Shown here piece by piece: positions 51,980 through 63,886 of a stretch of 64,000 nt of DNA. The notes beneath the pieces are model-generated. The model was not told the origin of the DNA, did not search any database, and was given only the letters and a program-made list of their open reading frames with translations. The stretch's first letter is position 1, and each line of letters opens with the position of its first letter. Position numbers and translations under genes: made by a program. This DNA comes from JACKIC01 sp964543795. GTDB lineage: Bacteria > Planctomycetota > UBA1135 > UBA2386. The stretch lies in contig CAZIZN010000017.1 of the NCBI GenBank assembly GCA_964543795.1, forward strand, positions 1-64,000, written 5' to 3'.

Positions 51980-53197
51980 ATGACGACCCGTACCTGCCTC
52001 CTCTTCGGCCTGCTGGCTGCCGCCAGCGGCCTCTCCGTTCCCGCCCAGCAGCCGCCGAAGACCGAGGCGCCCGAGGCGCCGGTCAAGGGGGCGCCGGAGA
52101 AGTTCGTGCCGGGCACGCCAATGCCGGGCACCACCGGCCTGCAGCCCGGGCCGGGTGCGAAGGCTGTGCGGCCCGGCAACGCCTGGTTCCCCGTCGTCGA
52201 GAGGGACCTCGGCACCGTCGTCGGCGAGGACCACGTGACGACGAAGTTCACCTTCAAGAACCCGCACAACGAGCCCTTCGAGTGGACGAGCCTGTTCGGC
52301 AGCTGCCAGTGCACCAAGTCCGTGATCCGCGTCGGCGACCGCGTCTACGAGCACGCCACCAAGGCGAATCCGCCTCTCGTGCGCATTTCGAAGGGGGCAA
52401 CCGGCGTCGAGCAGCGGGAGGCGGTCACCCGGATCTCGATCGGTGCCGGCGAAGAGGGCGAGATCGAGGTGCACATGGAGATGCAAGGCGTCACGGGCCC
52501 GCGGATGGCGTCGCTCGATCTGCACAGCACCGACGCGACCACGCCCCACACCAAGCTGCAGTGGACCGCGACCGGCGCCAAGTTGCTCGTGGTCTCGCCC
52601 GAGGAGGTCAACCTGAACAAGATGACCTGGAGCGAGTCGCGCGAGTTCCAGGTGACCGTGACCTCGCCGATCCACAAGGACTTCAACATCCTGCGCATGG
52701 ACGAAGCCAAGGGCTTCGACGTCAAGTGGACGAAGGAGCAGCACGGCGGGCAGTCCGTCTGGACGATCCGCGGCACCTACGGCCCGCTCGGCGAGGAGGC
52801 CGCCGGCGGCGGCGCGCTGAAGTTCTACACCGACCTGCGCGGTGAGTCGCACTTCCTCGTGCGCGTGCTGGCGATCGTGCAGGGGCCGCTCGAGGTCAGG
52901 CCCGGTGGCTTCCTGCCGCTGGGGCGCATCGTCAAGGGCAATGCCGTGACGAAGGACATCGTCTTCCAGCCGAACGACGGGCAGAAGCTCGAAGCGACGA
53001 GCCTGCGCATCGAGAAGGCGACGGTCGGCACGGAGTTCCTCGAGGTGAGCCAGACGATGGACGGCAACAACCTCATCGTGCACCTCGAGATCAAGAAGGA
53101 TGCGCCGACGGGCCTGCTGAAGGGCGAGGTCGTGGTGGAGTTGAACCACCCGGCCGTGAAGGAGCGGCGCATCATGTTCAACGGCTTCGTTCGGTAG
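51980..53197 (+). CDS. Secreted DUF1573-like (Ig-fold) protein
   Basis: 405 residues, signal peptide 1-22, then a Pro/Glu/Lys linker. From ~70 the chain shows the DUF1573 pattern: D-L-G-T-V-V then T-T-K-F-T-F-K-N and G-S-C-Q-C-T-K, continued by a second Ig-like region with P-G-G-F-L-P-L-G-R-I-V-K-G and D-I-V-F-Q-P-N-D-G. These domains are common in Bacteroidetes and planctomycete surface proteins and have no known reaction. A TATACT promoter lies upstream. Confidence 0.8.
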   Translation: MTTRTCLLFGLLAAASGLSVPAQQPPKTEAPEAPVKGAPEKFVPGTPMPGTTGLQPGPGAKAVRPGNAWFPVVERDLGTVVGEDHVTTKFTFKNPHNEPFEWTSLFGSCQCTKSVIRVGDRVYEHATKANPPLVRISKGATGVEQREAVTRISIGAGEEGEIEVHMEMQGVTGPRMASLDLHSTDATTPHTKLQWTATGAKLLVVSPEEVNLNKMTWSESREFQVTVTSPIHKDFNILRMDEAKGFDVKWTKEQHGGQSVWTIRGTYGPLGEEAAGGGALKFYTDLRGESHFLVRVLAIVQGPLEVRPGGFLPLGRIVKGNAVTKDIVFQPNDGQKLEATSLRIEKATVGTEFLEVSQTMDGNNLIVHLEIKKDAPTGLLKGEVVVELNHPAVKERRIMFNGFVR

Positions 53198-53319
53198 TCG
53201 CGGGTCCGGTGCGGCCGTGGCGCGCGCGCGCCGCGCCGCCGCTCCGCGTGAAGCAACACGCGTCGAGCAAGGGACTTGGTGCCCTGGTATGGTTCCGGCT
53301 CCTCCGACCGTCACCTTGC

Positions 53320-55242
<1,923 letters not shown>

Positions 55243-55244
55243 GG

Positions 55245-56411
55245 ATGCCGGCGGTCGCGAGCGCCTGCGAACTGCCGCGCGTCCTCGGCGAGTGGGATTG
55301 CGGCCGACCCGGTCCGACGCTGCTCGTGCTCGCAGGCATCCACGGCAACGAACCCGCGGGGGTGGCGGCAGTGCAGCGCGTGCTCGGGGAACTGCAGGAG
55401 CGGGAGTTGCCGACCGTGGGTCGCATCGTGGCGCTGGCCGGCAACCTGCCCGCACTCGCGCAGCGGCGTCGTTTCGTCGCGCGCGACCTCAACCGCCGCT
55501 GGGGGGTCACCGAGATCGACGACCTGCGACGTCGCTCGGAAGCCGGGCTGGCCGACGAGGACCGTCAGCAGGTCGAACTGCTGCAGCGCTTCGAACACGT
55601 GCTGCGCACGGCGGCGGGACCCGTGCTGTTCGTCGACCTGCACACCAGTTCCGCGCCCGGATCGCCGTTCCTCTGTCTCGCCGACACCATCGACAACCGG
55701 CGTCTCGGTCTCGCGACGACGGTGCCGATCATCCTGGGCATCGAGGAGACGATCGACGGCGCGTCTCTCGAGTGGTTCGCAGCGCGCGGCGTGGCGGCGT
55801 TCGCGGTCGAAGGTGGCCAGCACGACGCGCCAGCCACCGTCGACAACCTCGCGGCCGTGCTCTGGTTGGTGCTCGCGAACCTGCGCATGGTGCGCGCGGG
55901 CGACGTCGAACTCGCGCCGCATCGCCGGCGCCTGGCCGCGGCGACGGCAGGCGTGCCGAAGATCGTCGAGATCGTGCACCGGCAGGCGATCACCGCGGAC
56001 GACGCGTTCCGCATGGAGCCGGGATTCGTCAACTTCGCACCGGTGAAGAAGGGCGCGCTGCTGGCGCGCGACCGCCGCGGCGAGGTCCGCGCGCCGGCGG
56101 ACTGCCTCGTGCTGCTGCCGCTCTACCAGGCGCTGGGCGACGACGGTTTCTTCCTGGCGAGGGCCGTGCCGGCGTTCTGGCTCGGTGTCGCGCGCTGGCT
56201 GCGGGCGCTGCGCGTCGACGCGCTGGTGCGCCTGCTGCCCGGCGTGCGCATCGCGCCGGAGGACCCCGACACGATCCTCGTCAACCCGGCCGTCGCGCGC
56301 TGGTTCGTCACCGAGGTCTTCCACCTGCTGGGGTTCCGCAAGGAGCAGCGGCGCGGCGACAAGCTCGCCTTCACGCGCCGCCGGTCGCGCGCCGAGAACG
56401 CGCGGCTGTGA
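55245..56411 (+). CDS. Succinylglutamate desuccinylase/aspartoacylase-family protein
   Basis: 388 residues. The M14-like zinc site is visible: A-G-I-H-G-N-E-P (His and Glu ligands) and F-V-D-L-H-T-S-S-A-P-G (second His), with R-D-L-N-R-R-W binding the carboxylate. Family members hydrolyse N-acyl amino acids. It starts two bases after the GCS2-CBS gene, so the ligase and the deacylase are co-translated. They may make and break the same amide bond (inference). The N-acyl substrate is not known. Confidence 0.86.
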   Translation: MPAVASACELPRVLGEWDCGRPGPTLLVLAGIHGNEPAGVAAVQRVLGELQERELPTVGRIVALAGNLPALAQRRRFVARDLNRRWGVTEIDDLRRRSEAGLADEDRQQVELLQRFEHVLRTAAGPVLFVDLHTSSAPGSPFLCLADTIDNRRLGLATTVPIILGIEETIDGASLEWFAARGVAAFAVEGGQHDAPATVDNLAAVLWLVLANLRMVRAGDVELAPHRRRLAAATAGVPKIVEIVHRQAITADDAFRMEPGFVNFAPVKKGALLARDRRGEVRAPADCLVLLPLYQALGDDGFFLARAVPAFWLGVARWLRALRVDALVRLLPGVRIAPEDPDTILVNPAVARWFVTEVFHLLGFRKEQRRGDKLAFTRRRSRAENARL

Positions 56412-56426
56412 CCGGTCCTGCCGCGC

Positions 56427-57548
56427 TCAGGCGTGCGCGAGCCCGTACCAGGCCGGGTCGGCGACGGGCGGCGTGAGGTCGGGCGGCAGTAGCAGCGTGC
56501 GCGCGGCCCAGATCTCGGTGAACACGCGGTACTCGAGCGCCGTGTTGTCGAGGTAGGCGACGCCGTCGCTGCCGCCGGTGCCGACGCGGCGACCGATCAC
56601 GCGTTCGACCATGCGGGCGTGGCGCTGGCGGAAGGCGAGCATCGCCTGTTCGCAGGCGATCAGCGCGTCGATGATCTGCCCCGGCCAGCTCAGCAGCGGC
56701 AGCGATCGGTTGCTGTCGACGAAGAGGATCGCCGCGCGCAGCCGGCGCACGAAGTCGCGGCGATCGGCGGGCACGTCCGCGGCATCGAGGTGGCGCCGTG
56801 CACCCTGCAACTGCCCGCGGTAGCGCGCGCGGAGCCGTTCGACGTCGCTCGCCGTCAGCGCCTGCACGCCGACGGAGTGGTCGATCGCGCGCTCGCACAG
56901 CCGTTCGTGGCCGGCGAGGTAGCCCTGGACGAAGCGCTGCACCACGGCGGGGTCGTCGGGGTCGCCGGGCGAACTGCCGTCGATCGGCGTTCGCTGCAGC
57001 CACGCGTCGACGGCGGCCTTCAGCGTCGGTCCGTCGGCCTGTCGCCGCTGCACGCGCGCGAGTGCCGGCGACGGGCTGCCGTCGTGGCTCTTGAGCGCCT
57101 CGGTGTAGCTCTGCTCGTTGCCGAACGGGATGCGCTCGTCGTCGGCGAGCCCGAGCAGGATCTCGATCTCGCGCATCTGCGCCGACTGGAAGCCGCTCGC
57201 CGGGCTCAGCTTGTCGCGGAACACGAGGTAGTCCTGCGTACGCATCGTCTCCATGAGACGGAAGTGCTGCGCGGCGAGCTCGAAGCAGAGCGTCACGCGC
57301 TCGAGGCTCTTGACCGCGCCGGCCAGCGCGTCCTCGGGCACCGGGTTGCGCGCGAAGAGATTCCGCGCCGTCGTCAGCTCGCGCAGCACGAGCTTGAACC
57401 ACAGCTCGTCGATCTGGTGGATGACGATGAAGCGGACTTCGTCGTCGCCGATCTCGGCCTCGCTCGCGGCGACGCCGGACTGCAGGGCGAGCAGCTCTTC
57501 GACGCGGATGTAGTCCCAGTAGCTCGTCGGGCGCGGGGATTGGCTCAT
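56427..57548 (-). CDS. kynA: Tryptophan 2,3-dioxygenase
   Basis: 373 residues, close to animal and longer bacterial TDOs. It opens the indole ring of tryptophan with heme and O2, the first step of the kynurenine pathway. The N-terminus Y-W-D-Y-I-R-V-E-E-L-L-A-L-Q-S-G and F-I-V-I-H-Q-I-D-E-L-W-F-K-L carry the substrate-site residues, and the C-terminal R-Q-R-H-A-R-M-V-E-R holds the proximal heme His, followed by G-T-G-G-S. No other kynurenine gene is in the window. Confidence 0.94.
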   Translation of the reverse strand: MSQSPRPTSYWDYIRVEELLALQSGVAASEAEIGDDEVRFIVIHQIDELWFKLVLRELTTARNLFARNPVPEDALAGAVKSLERVTLCFELAAQHFRLMETMRTQDYLVFRDKLSPASGFQSAQMREIEILLGLADDERIPFGNEQSYTEALKSHDGSPSPALARVQRRQADGPTLKAAVDAWLQRTPIDGSSPGDPDDPAVVQRFVQGYLAGHERLCERAIDHSVGVQALTASDVERLRARYRGQLQGARRHLDAADVPADRRDFVRRLRAAILFVDSNRSLPLLSWPGQIIDALIACEQAMLAFRQRHARMVERVIGRRVGTGGSDGVAYLDNTALEYRVFTEIWAARTLLLPPDLTPPVADPAWYGLAHA

Positions 57549-57579
57549 CCCCGCACGTTAGCGCGCCGCCGGGCCGGCT

Positions 57580-59655
57580 TCAGCGGCGCTCGAGGTCGAA
57601 GTTGACGACGATCACGTCCTGTCCCGGGGCGACCATGATCGTCTGTTCGGTCTTCTTCATGTCGAGCAGCATGTTGAACGGGTTCTGGTCGCCGGCCTGG
57701 CGGCTCGCGTGCACCTTGTAGGTGCCCGGCGGCACGCGCTTGAGCAGGCGGTAGCCGCCGTTGCCGTCGCTGATCGCCGTGGCCGAGAACATCGCCTGCG
57801 CCTTCGGCGGCGTCGACGAAGGCACTTCCTGGACCTGTTGCGGGGGCGGCACCGTGACGGTGACCTTGACCTGGCCCGTCGGCACGCCCACGACGGTCGT
57901 GGTGCCTTCGATGATCGCACCGCGCGACAGCTGGACCACGCCCGCATCGACGACCTGGCCCTCGGATGCCAGCGAGATGTCGATCGCGGTGCCCTCGCAG
58001 TACGAGGGGTGGTGCACGCGCACCATGTAGTCCGCGAACGCCAGCTTGGCGATGCGGAAGCGACCCTGGCCGTCGGTCTTCACCTGCATCTTGCTGTGCT
58101 TCTCGGGAATGAAGCTGCGGAAGATCTCGAAGAAGCCGCCGTCGGCCGCGAAGCCGCCGTTCATGTCGGTGGTGACCGTCGCGCCAGCCACCGGCGTGCC
58201 GCGGTCGTCGATCACGGTGCCGGTGATGACTCCGCCCATCGTCAGGACCGCGTCGACTTCGGGTGCCGGGCCGCCCTCGGCCACCGTGAAGGGCGGCGAC
58301 AGCGTCTTGGCGTGGTCGTTGTCCTGGATCTGGAAGACGTACTCGCCCGACGGCAGCCCGCGGATCACCGCCCATTCGCCGCCGAACTCGCTCGAGTAGT
58401 CGGCCGGCGTGATGCGGCGGTCGGCGAATTCGGGCACGTTGCCGATGCCGAGCGGGTTGTTCGGGAAGTGACGCTTGAGGCTCAACCGGTAGGCCTTGAT
58501 CGGCTGGCCGGACGCGCCACGCACCCGCAGCTTCGCGAAGGCGCGCTGCTGCAGGACGAGCTTGACCTCGGTGTCGCCGGCGAGCACGGGCTGCAGCTTC
58601 AGGTCGCCGTACTGCGGCGACGTCGCGAGCAGCTGGTAGGGGCCCTCGCGGAGCGAGGGGAACTGGAAGGCGCCGTCGCTGCCCGAGTTCGCCTGGGCGG
58701 TCTGCGGAGTCTTCGCCGAGAGCCCGGTCGCCGTGATGGCGATGCCCGCGACGGGCTTGCCGTCGACGTCGACGGCGACGCCGGCGATCGGCCGACCGCG
58801 GGACACCTCGATCGTGATCTCGTTGAGCGCGTCTTCCTTGACCGGGTGGTTGAGCAGGGGCGAACTGGCGTAGCCGGGTGCCTCGACGCTGAGGTTGACC
58901 GGTCCTTGCCGCGGCGCGTTGCCGAACCGGAAGAACCCCGTCGCGTCGGTCTCGGCCTGGATGCCGCGCTCGCGACCCGGGGTCGCGACCAGCGTGTGCG
59001 CCTGGTTGCTGCCCGTGAGGAACACCATCGCGCCCGCGACGGGTGCGTTCGTGATCTCCTCGACCACGCGCCCTTGCACGACGATGCCGACGTCGAGCAT
59101 CACGTCGCCGGTCGAGAACCAGTCCTCCTCGCGCACCTTGATGCCCTGGAGACTCTTTTCCGGATGCTCCTCGTCGACGATGCGCAGGTCGTAGGTCTTG
59201 CCCGGCGTGCGCACGCCGAGCGCGAACGAACCGTCAGCCGCGGTCACCGTGGCTGCGGCGGGCAGGGTGCGGGCGCCGCTCTTGTTGGCGAGGAAGACCT
59301 TGATCGGGTCGTTCATCGAACTCTCGAGCAGGTAGACCGGCACTTCGGCGGCGGGGGCGCCCCCGGGCAGCAGGACGCGTCCTCGCACGCCCTGCGGTGC
59401 GTCGGCCCACGCTTCGCCGATCGGGGTGGTGGCGGCGGTGCGGTCGGGTTCGGCGACGGGCTTCTGCTCCTGGATGCCGCCCGCCTGCGCCGGCTTGGGA
59501 GGCGGTTCGTCGACCGCGGGCTGGACCACCGCCGGCGACGGCGGATCGATCGGTGCGGGGGCGACGGGGTCCGGCCGGTTGAGGAAGAAGTAGGCGCCGG
59601 CGCCGAGGGCGGCACACACGGCGAGGGGGATGGCGATCTTGGCAGCTTGGGTCAC
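57580..59655 (-). CDS. Membrane-anchored multi-domain carboxypeptidase-regulatory-like protein
   Basis: 691 residues from a GTG at 59655; GAGGA lies eight bases before it, whereas the ATG at 59715 has none. A single membrane helix (about 9-27) and a proline-rich linker are followed by at least five beta-sandwich repeats of the carboxypeptidase-regulatory type (V-R-G-R-V-L-L-P-G-G, V-Q-G-R-V-V-E-E, I-A-G-V-A-V-D-V-D-G-K-P-V, I-T-G-T-V-I-D-D-R-G-T-P-V). It is a paralogue of the next gene on the same strand. Likely an extracytoplasmic structural or binding protein. Confidence 0.8.
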   Translation of the reverse strand: MTQAAKIAIPLAVCAALGAGAYFFLNRPDPVAPAPIDPPSPAVVQPAVDEPPPKPAQAGGIQEQKPVAEPDRTAATTPIGEAWADAPQGVRGRVLLPGGAPAAEVPVYLLESSMNDPIKVFLANKSGARTLPAAATVTAADGSFALGVRTPGKTYDLRIVDEEHPEKSLQGIKVREEDWFSTGDVMLDVGIVVQGRVVEEITNAPVAGAMVFLTGSNQAHTLVATPGRERGIQAETDATGFFRFGNAPRQGPVNLSVEAPGYASSPLLNHPVKEDALNEITIEVSRGRPIAGVAVDVDGKPVAGIAITATGLSAKTPQTAQANSGSDGAFQFPSLREGPYQLLATSPQYGDLKLQPVLAGDTEVKLVLQQRAFAKLRVRGASGQPIKAYRLSLKRHFPNNPLGIGNVPEFADRRITPADYSSEFGGEWAVIRGLPSGEYVFQIQDNDHAKTLSPPFTVAEGGPAPEVDAVLTMGGVITGTVIDDRGTPVAGATVTTDMNGGFAADGGFFEIFRSFIPEKHSKMQVKTDGQGRFRIAKLAFADYMVRVHHPSYCEGTAIDISLASEGQVVDAGVVQLSRGAIIEGTTTVVGVPTGQVKVTVTVPPPQQVQEVPSSTPPKAQAMFSATAISDGNGGYRLLKRVPPGTYKVHASRQAGDQNPFNMLLDMKKTEQTIMVAPGQDVIVVNFDLERR

Positions 59656-59754
59656 GGTCAGGTCCTCACGATCGGTGGCGATCCTGCGACCCGCCGCCGG
59701 GCGTGAATGCAACACGCGGCGCAGGCGCCAGGAACTTCGTCCCGTTCGCGATCT

Positions 59755-61848
59755 TCATGGTTGTTGGGGAATGTCGAGGTCGACCACCACCTCGCCGACG
59801 CCCGGCGGCACCACGCACGGGCGGGCGGAACGCTGCATCTGCAGAAGCTGGTGGATGGGTTGTCCTTGCGGATCCGCGCCGGCCACGGCGAGTCCGCGCA
59901 GTTCGTAGGTGCCGGGCGGGATCCGCCGCGGCATGACGTAGAGGCCCGTGGCATCGGTCGCCGCCTCGAGCCGCACCGGGGCGGGTGCGGGCGACGGTTC
60001 GGGCGCAGATGCCGCGGAAGTCAGTAGGACCTTGAGTTGGGGGGCGATCTTCCCACCGAGGGTCGCCCGGCCCCGCACGACCGCGCCGCGCGGGAGTTGC
60101 ACGGCCGGCAGGTCGACGTCCGTGCTCTCGAACCACTCCAGATTGCGGACCAGGGTACGGCAGGCGTCGGGGTGTTCCACGACGAGGTCGTAGGCGCCCA
60201 GGGCGAGTCCGGCGAGCACGAAGCTGCCGTCGGCCGCGGTGGTGGTGGTGCGCACGGTGATCTTCGCCGGCGTCGCGCTCGCCAGCATGCGCCACAGCGG
60301 GTTGTCCGGTGTCGCGCCGGCCGCCTGGGTCGACACCGTGGCGCCGGCGAGCGGACGGCCGACTTCGTCGAGCACGCGGCCGCGCACGCTCGCGCCCCGC
60401 GAGAGCAGGACCCCGACGGTGACCTCGCGGGCGTCCGGTTCGATCCGGAACGGCAGCGACAGGGACTTGGCGAAGCCCTCGGCCTCGACCTGACACACGA
60501 AGACCCCTGCCGGGGCGCCGATCAGTTCGTAGGCGTCGGTGAGTCCGTCGAGCCGGACGCGTTGGTCGGGCACCTCGGCGACGAGCCCGAGGTGGCCCGC
60601 AGCCGCCTCCGGAACGGTCGTCGGCAGGTCCGCCGGCGCGTCCTGCCGCGCGGGGAACCAGCGCCGCAGCCCGACGCGGTACTGCCGCAGCACGGCGTTG
60701 TCCGGCGTCGTCACGGTGACGATCACCCGCGCCCGCGGCCGCAATTCGATCCGCAGGTCGGCGCGCGTCGGCACGAGGTCGGGCAGATCGACGTCCTGGT
60801 ACCCGCGCGCCTGGACGCGCAGCCGGTGCACGCCCGGCTGCAGGCCGAGGATCGCGAAGCCGCCGTCGCTGCGGCTCCGGGCCGTGCGCGGCGGCGCGTT
60901 CGTCTGTGTCGGCCACGCCTCGACGCGCGCGCCGGCGACCGGCCTGCCGCCGCCGTCGAGCAGCACGCCGGCGAGGCTGTGGCCGGGGCGCAGGCCGAAG
61001 TCGACCACGACGGGGCGGTCGGGGCGCAGCAGCACGTTCTCCTGCACCGCCGCAGCGAAGCCCGGCGCGACGGCGGTCAGCTGCACCGAACCGGTGGCCG
61101 GTGCGTTGGCGAACTCGTAGAAGCCGTTGCCGTCCACCGCGGCCGTCAGTCCCTCTTCGCGGCCGGGCAGCGCCCGCAGCACCGCGTCGTCGAACGCGGT
61201 GCCGGCGAGCAGCGTCACGACGGCCTGCGGCACCGGCAGATCGCTGCCTTCGACGACGACGCGGCCGCGCACCACCGCCCCTCTGGGCATCGTGATCGCG
61301 CCGAGGTCGTGCCACTGGCCGGCCAGGACGGTCAGCCCGGCCAGGCGCGTGTCGGCGCGGCCGGGGGCGAGGCAGTGCACCTCGTAGAGCTTCGCGGTGG
61401 CCACGTCGAGACCGAGCGCGAACGTCCCGTCCTCCCCGGTGCGCGTGGCCGCGGTGGGGCCCAAGGCGAGGCCCTGCTGCAGCATCGAGGGCAGGGCGAG
61501 CGGGTCGTTCGCGGCGCTCTCGACCAGGAACGCCTCGGCGCCCGGGATCGGCGTGCCGCGCTCGTCGACGACGTGGCCGCAGATGCCCTGGGCGAAGCGC
61601 TGCCGGGCCTCGCCGGTGTCAAGCGGTTCGGGTTCCGCCGCCACGCGCTCGCCGGCGGTTGCGTCGGCCCCTGCGGTGCCTGCATCGACGGCGGACGCCG
61701 GATCCCGCAGCACGGCGGCGGGCGCGGGAGTCTGGGGCGGCGCTTCCACCACGGGAGCCGGCGCGGACCTGCCGGCCCACCAGAGCCCCGCCGCCAGGCC
61801 GGCGGCGACGATCGCCAGCACGCCGAGCATCCACCGGGTCGGGCTCAC
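59755..61848 (-). CDS. Membrane-anchored multi-domain carboxypeptidase-regulatory-like protein (paralogue)
   Basis: 697 residues from a GTG at 61848; GTG 61857 or ATG 61830 are alternatives. One membrane helix near the start and an Ala/Pro linker precede repeats V-R-G-R-V-V-V-E-G, S-L-A-G-V-L-L-D-G-G-G-R-P-V, V-R-G-R-V-L-D-E-V-G-R-P-L and V-R-G-R-A-T-L-G-G. Shared blocks with the downstream paralogue include V-E-S-A/S-x-N-D-P and D-G-T/S-F-A-L-G. The two arose by tandem duplication. The gene is upstream of its paralogue and 168 bases from the divergent gene at 62017. Confidence 0.78.
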   Translation of the reverse strand: MSPTRWMLGVLAIVAAGLAAGLWWAGRSAPAPVVEAPPQTPAPAAVLRDPASAVDAGTAGADATAGERVAAEPEPLDTGEARQRFAQGICGHVVDERGTPIPGAEAFLVESAANDPLALPSMLQQGLALGPTAATRTGEDGTFALGLDVATAKLYEVHCLAPGRADTRLAGLTVLAGQWHDLGAITMPRGAVVRGRVVVEGSDLPVPQAVVTLLAGTAFDDAVLRALPGREEGLTAAVDGNGFYEFANAPATGSVQLTAVAPGFAAAVQENVLLRPDRPVVVDFGLRPGHSLAGVLLDGGGRPVAGARVEAWPTQTNAPPRTARSRSDGGFAILGLQPGVHRLRVQARGYQDVDLPDLVPTRADLRIELRPRARVIVTVTTPDNAVLRQYRVGLRRWFPARQDAPADLPTTVPEAAAGHLGLVAEVPDQRVRLDGLTDAYELIGAPAGVFVCQVEAEGFAKSLSLPFRIEPDAREVTVGVLLSRGASVRGRVLDEVGRPLAGATVSTQAAGATPDNPLWRMLASATPAKITVRTTTTAADGSFVLAGLALGAYDLVVEHPDACRTLVRNLEWFESTDVDLPAVQLPRGAVVRGRATLGGKIAPQLKVLLTSAASAPEPSPAPAPVRLEAATDATGLYVMPRRIPPGTYELRGLAVAGADPQGQPIHQLLQMQRSARPCVVPPGVGEVVVDLDIPQQP

Positions 61849-62016
61849 GGTGTGCACGCTCCGGCAGCACGGGGGTGGGGAGAAGCTCGGCGCATCGCAG
61901 GCGAAGGATAGAACGCCGGGACGGAAGTGGTGGCGAACTTCTGGCCGGCGGCCCAGGGACGGACAGGCGCTGCAGAACTTCCCACCCCGCGGCGCAGTGG
62001 CCGTTAGTCTCGGCGT

Positions 62017-63840
62017 GTGCTCCGGTCGGTCGGTCCTCGGCTCGTCGCGCTCGCGGCGGCAATCGTCCTCGGGTGGGCGGCGGCAGGCACCCTGTCGGTC
62101 TGGCCCGACCTCTCGACCCGCCTGCGGGACGACGCCTACTACGAGTTCGCCTGGGCGGCGAACGTCGCGGCGGGTCGTGGGCCGACGATCAGCGACGGCG
62201 TCACCACGAGCGGCGTGCAGCTGCTCTGGTGCCTCGTGCTCGTGCCCTTCGCCTGGTTCGGTGGCGCGGCGTGTCTGCCGCTGGTGGCGCCCTGGCTCGG
62301 CCTTTGCCTGCACGCCCTGACGTCGGCGCTGTGGCTGCGCGCGGTGCGCGACCGGCGCACCGGCGCCGTGCTCGCCGCCTGTTGGGCGGCGCACCCGCTG
62401 CTGCTGCGCGAGTGCACGAACGGCCAGGAGACGGCACTCGCCTGCTGCTGCGCGGTCCTGCTGTGGCGGCTGCGCGCGGCGGCGCTGCCGTGGTTCGCGC
62501 TGGTCGGCTGTGCGGCGGTGCTGGCGCGCACCGAACTGCTGGCGCTCGTCGCGGCGCTCGCGTGGCCGCGCCGGGCGCTGCACGTGCCGGGCCTCGCGCT
62601 GGTCCTGCACGTCGCCGGCAACCTCGCCCTCGGCGGTGGCGTGTTCGCCGACTCCGCGCTGCCGATGCCCTGGCTCTGGCACGCCAACTTCGCCGCGACC
62701 GACCCCGGCACCGGGGCCTGGCTCGAGCGACACTGGTGGTTCTTGCGGCCCGTGCTGCTCGGCGGCCCCTGGACGACCGTCTCGACGTTCGGTTCGGCCT
62801 GGCTGGCGTTCGTACTGCTGCGCCCGCGCTGGCCTCGGGCGTGGCGCTGGGTGCCGCTGCTGCTCGTCGCCGCGGCGGCGTGCTCGGGTGCCGGCGATCT
62901 CGCGCCTGCGGGGCTCGCCGCGCTGCTGCTGCTGCGCTGGCCCGCGCCCGGTCGGCGGCGCTGGCCGCGCGAACTGCCGCGGCTCGCGCTCGCGCTCGCG
63001 GCCGTCGTCGTCCTGCACTGGGCGGTGCGTTGGTATCCGCGCGATTACTACCTGGCTCCGGTGGTGCTGCTGCCGTTCGCGGCGATCGCGCGCGCCGCGC
63101 GCCTGCGGGGAATCCTGGTCCTGTTCGCGTTCGCGCAGGGCATCGATGCGCTGCGCTACCGGGGCGAGCCGCTCCTGGGCCAGCTCGAGATGGAGCTGGC
63201 CGGTCGTCACCTGGGCGCGGTGCTGCCCGACCCGCGCCGCGTCGGCTGCTTCAACTCGGGCATCGTGACCTTCCTGCAGGACGCCGCGGCGCCGTCCGGC
63301 GTCCGTCGCGGAGTCGTCAACCTCGACGGCGTCGTCGACCGCCGTGCGCTCGACGCCCTGCGGGCGCGTCGGCTCGGTGCCTGGCTCGACGAGCAGGGCA
63401 TCGACTTCGTGCTCGACAACGCGGTGCAGTTCGCGCTCGACCCGTCGCTGCCGCACGCGTGCGGCCGCTGGTTCGGCGCGGACTTCGACCCGGCGCGGGA
63501 CCTCGTCGAGATCGCCCGCTTCGACGTGCGAGAGGTCGCGGCACCGCGCCCCGGCGCCGACGGATTCCGGCTCTACTGGCGGCGCGGGCGCGGGCGTCCC
63601 CCGGCGGTCGGCGGGCCGGCGTGGCTCGCGCGCGACGGTCGCGGTGCCGACGTGATCCGCTGGCCGGCGGCCGCGGGACAGGTGCTCGAGGTCGAGCGGG
63701 CGGACGGCAGCCGCGGAGGACTGGCCACGGTCGAGGTCGACACGCAGGTCGTGTTGACCATCCCATCGGCGCGTCGCGGCACGGGGCGGCTGTTCGTGCG
63801 CGGCGCAGCGACCCCGCTGCTGGTCCTGCCGCCATTGTGA
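62017..63840 (+). CDS. GT-C-like multi-pass membrane protein
   Basis: 607 residues from a GTG at 62017. About ten hydrophobic segments occupy the first ~370 residues; the remainder is a soluble domain. The first loop contains L-R-D-D-A-Y-Y-E-F-A-W-A-A-N-V-A and T-T-S-G-V-Q-L-L-W, the pattern of dolichyl-phosphate-mannose/ArnT-like glycosyltransferases of the GT-C fold (aspartate-containing first loop). It probably transfers a sugar from a polyprenyl carrier outside the membrane; donor and acceptor are unknown. A TTAGTCT ends six bases before the start codon. Confidence 0.75.
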   Translation: MLRSVGPRLVALAAAIVLGWAAAGTLSVWPDLSTRLRDDAYYEFAWAANVAAGRGPTISDGVTTSGVQLLWCLVLVPFAWFGGAACLPLVAPWLGLCLHALTSALWLRAVRDRRTGAVLAACWAAHPLLLRECTNGQETALACCCAVLLWRLRAAALPWFALVGCAAVLARTELLALVAALAWPRRALHVPGLALVLHVAGNLALGGGVFADSALPMPWLWHANFAATDPGTGAWLERHWWFLRPVLLGGPWTTVSTFGSAWLAFVLLRPRWPRAWRWVPLLLVAAAACSGAGDLAPAGLAALLLLRWPAPGRRRWPRELPRLALALAAVVVLHWAVRWYPRDYYLAPVVLLPFAAIARAARLRGILVLFAFAQGIDALRYRGEPLLGQLEMELAGRHLGAVLPDPRRVGCFNSGIVTFLQDAAAPSGVRRGVVNLDGVVDRRALDALRARRLGAWLDEQGIDFVLDNAVQFALDPSLPHACGRWFGADFDPARDLVEIARFDVREVAAPRPGADGFRLYWRRGRGRPPAVGGPAWLARDGRGADVIRWPAAAGQVLEVERADGSRGGLATVEVDTQVVLTIPSARRGTGRLFVRGAATPLLVLPPL

Positions 63841-63886
63841 GTCGGACCGGGCGCCGCTCCAATGCGGTCCCAGCCCTCCCGCTCTC

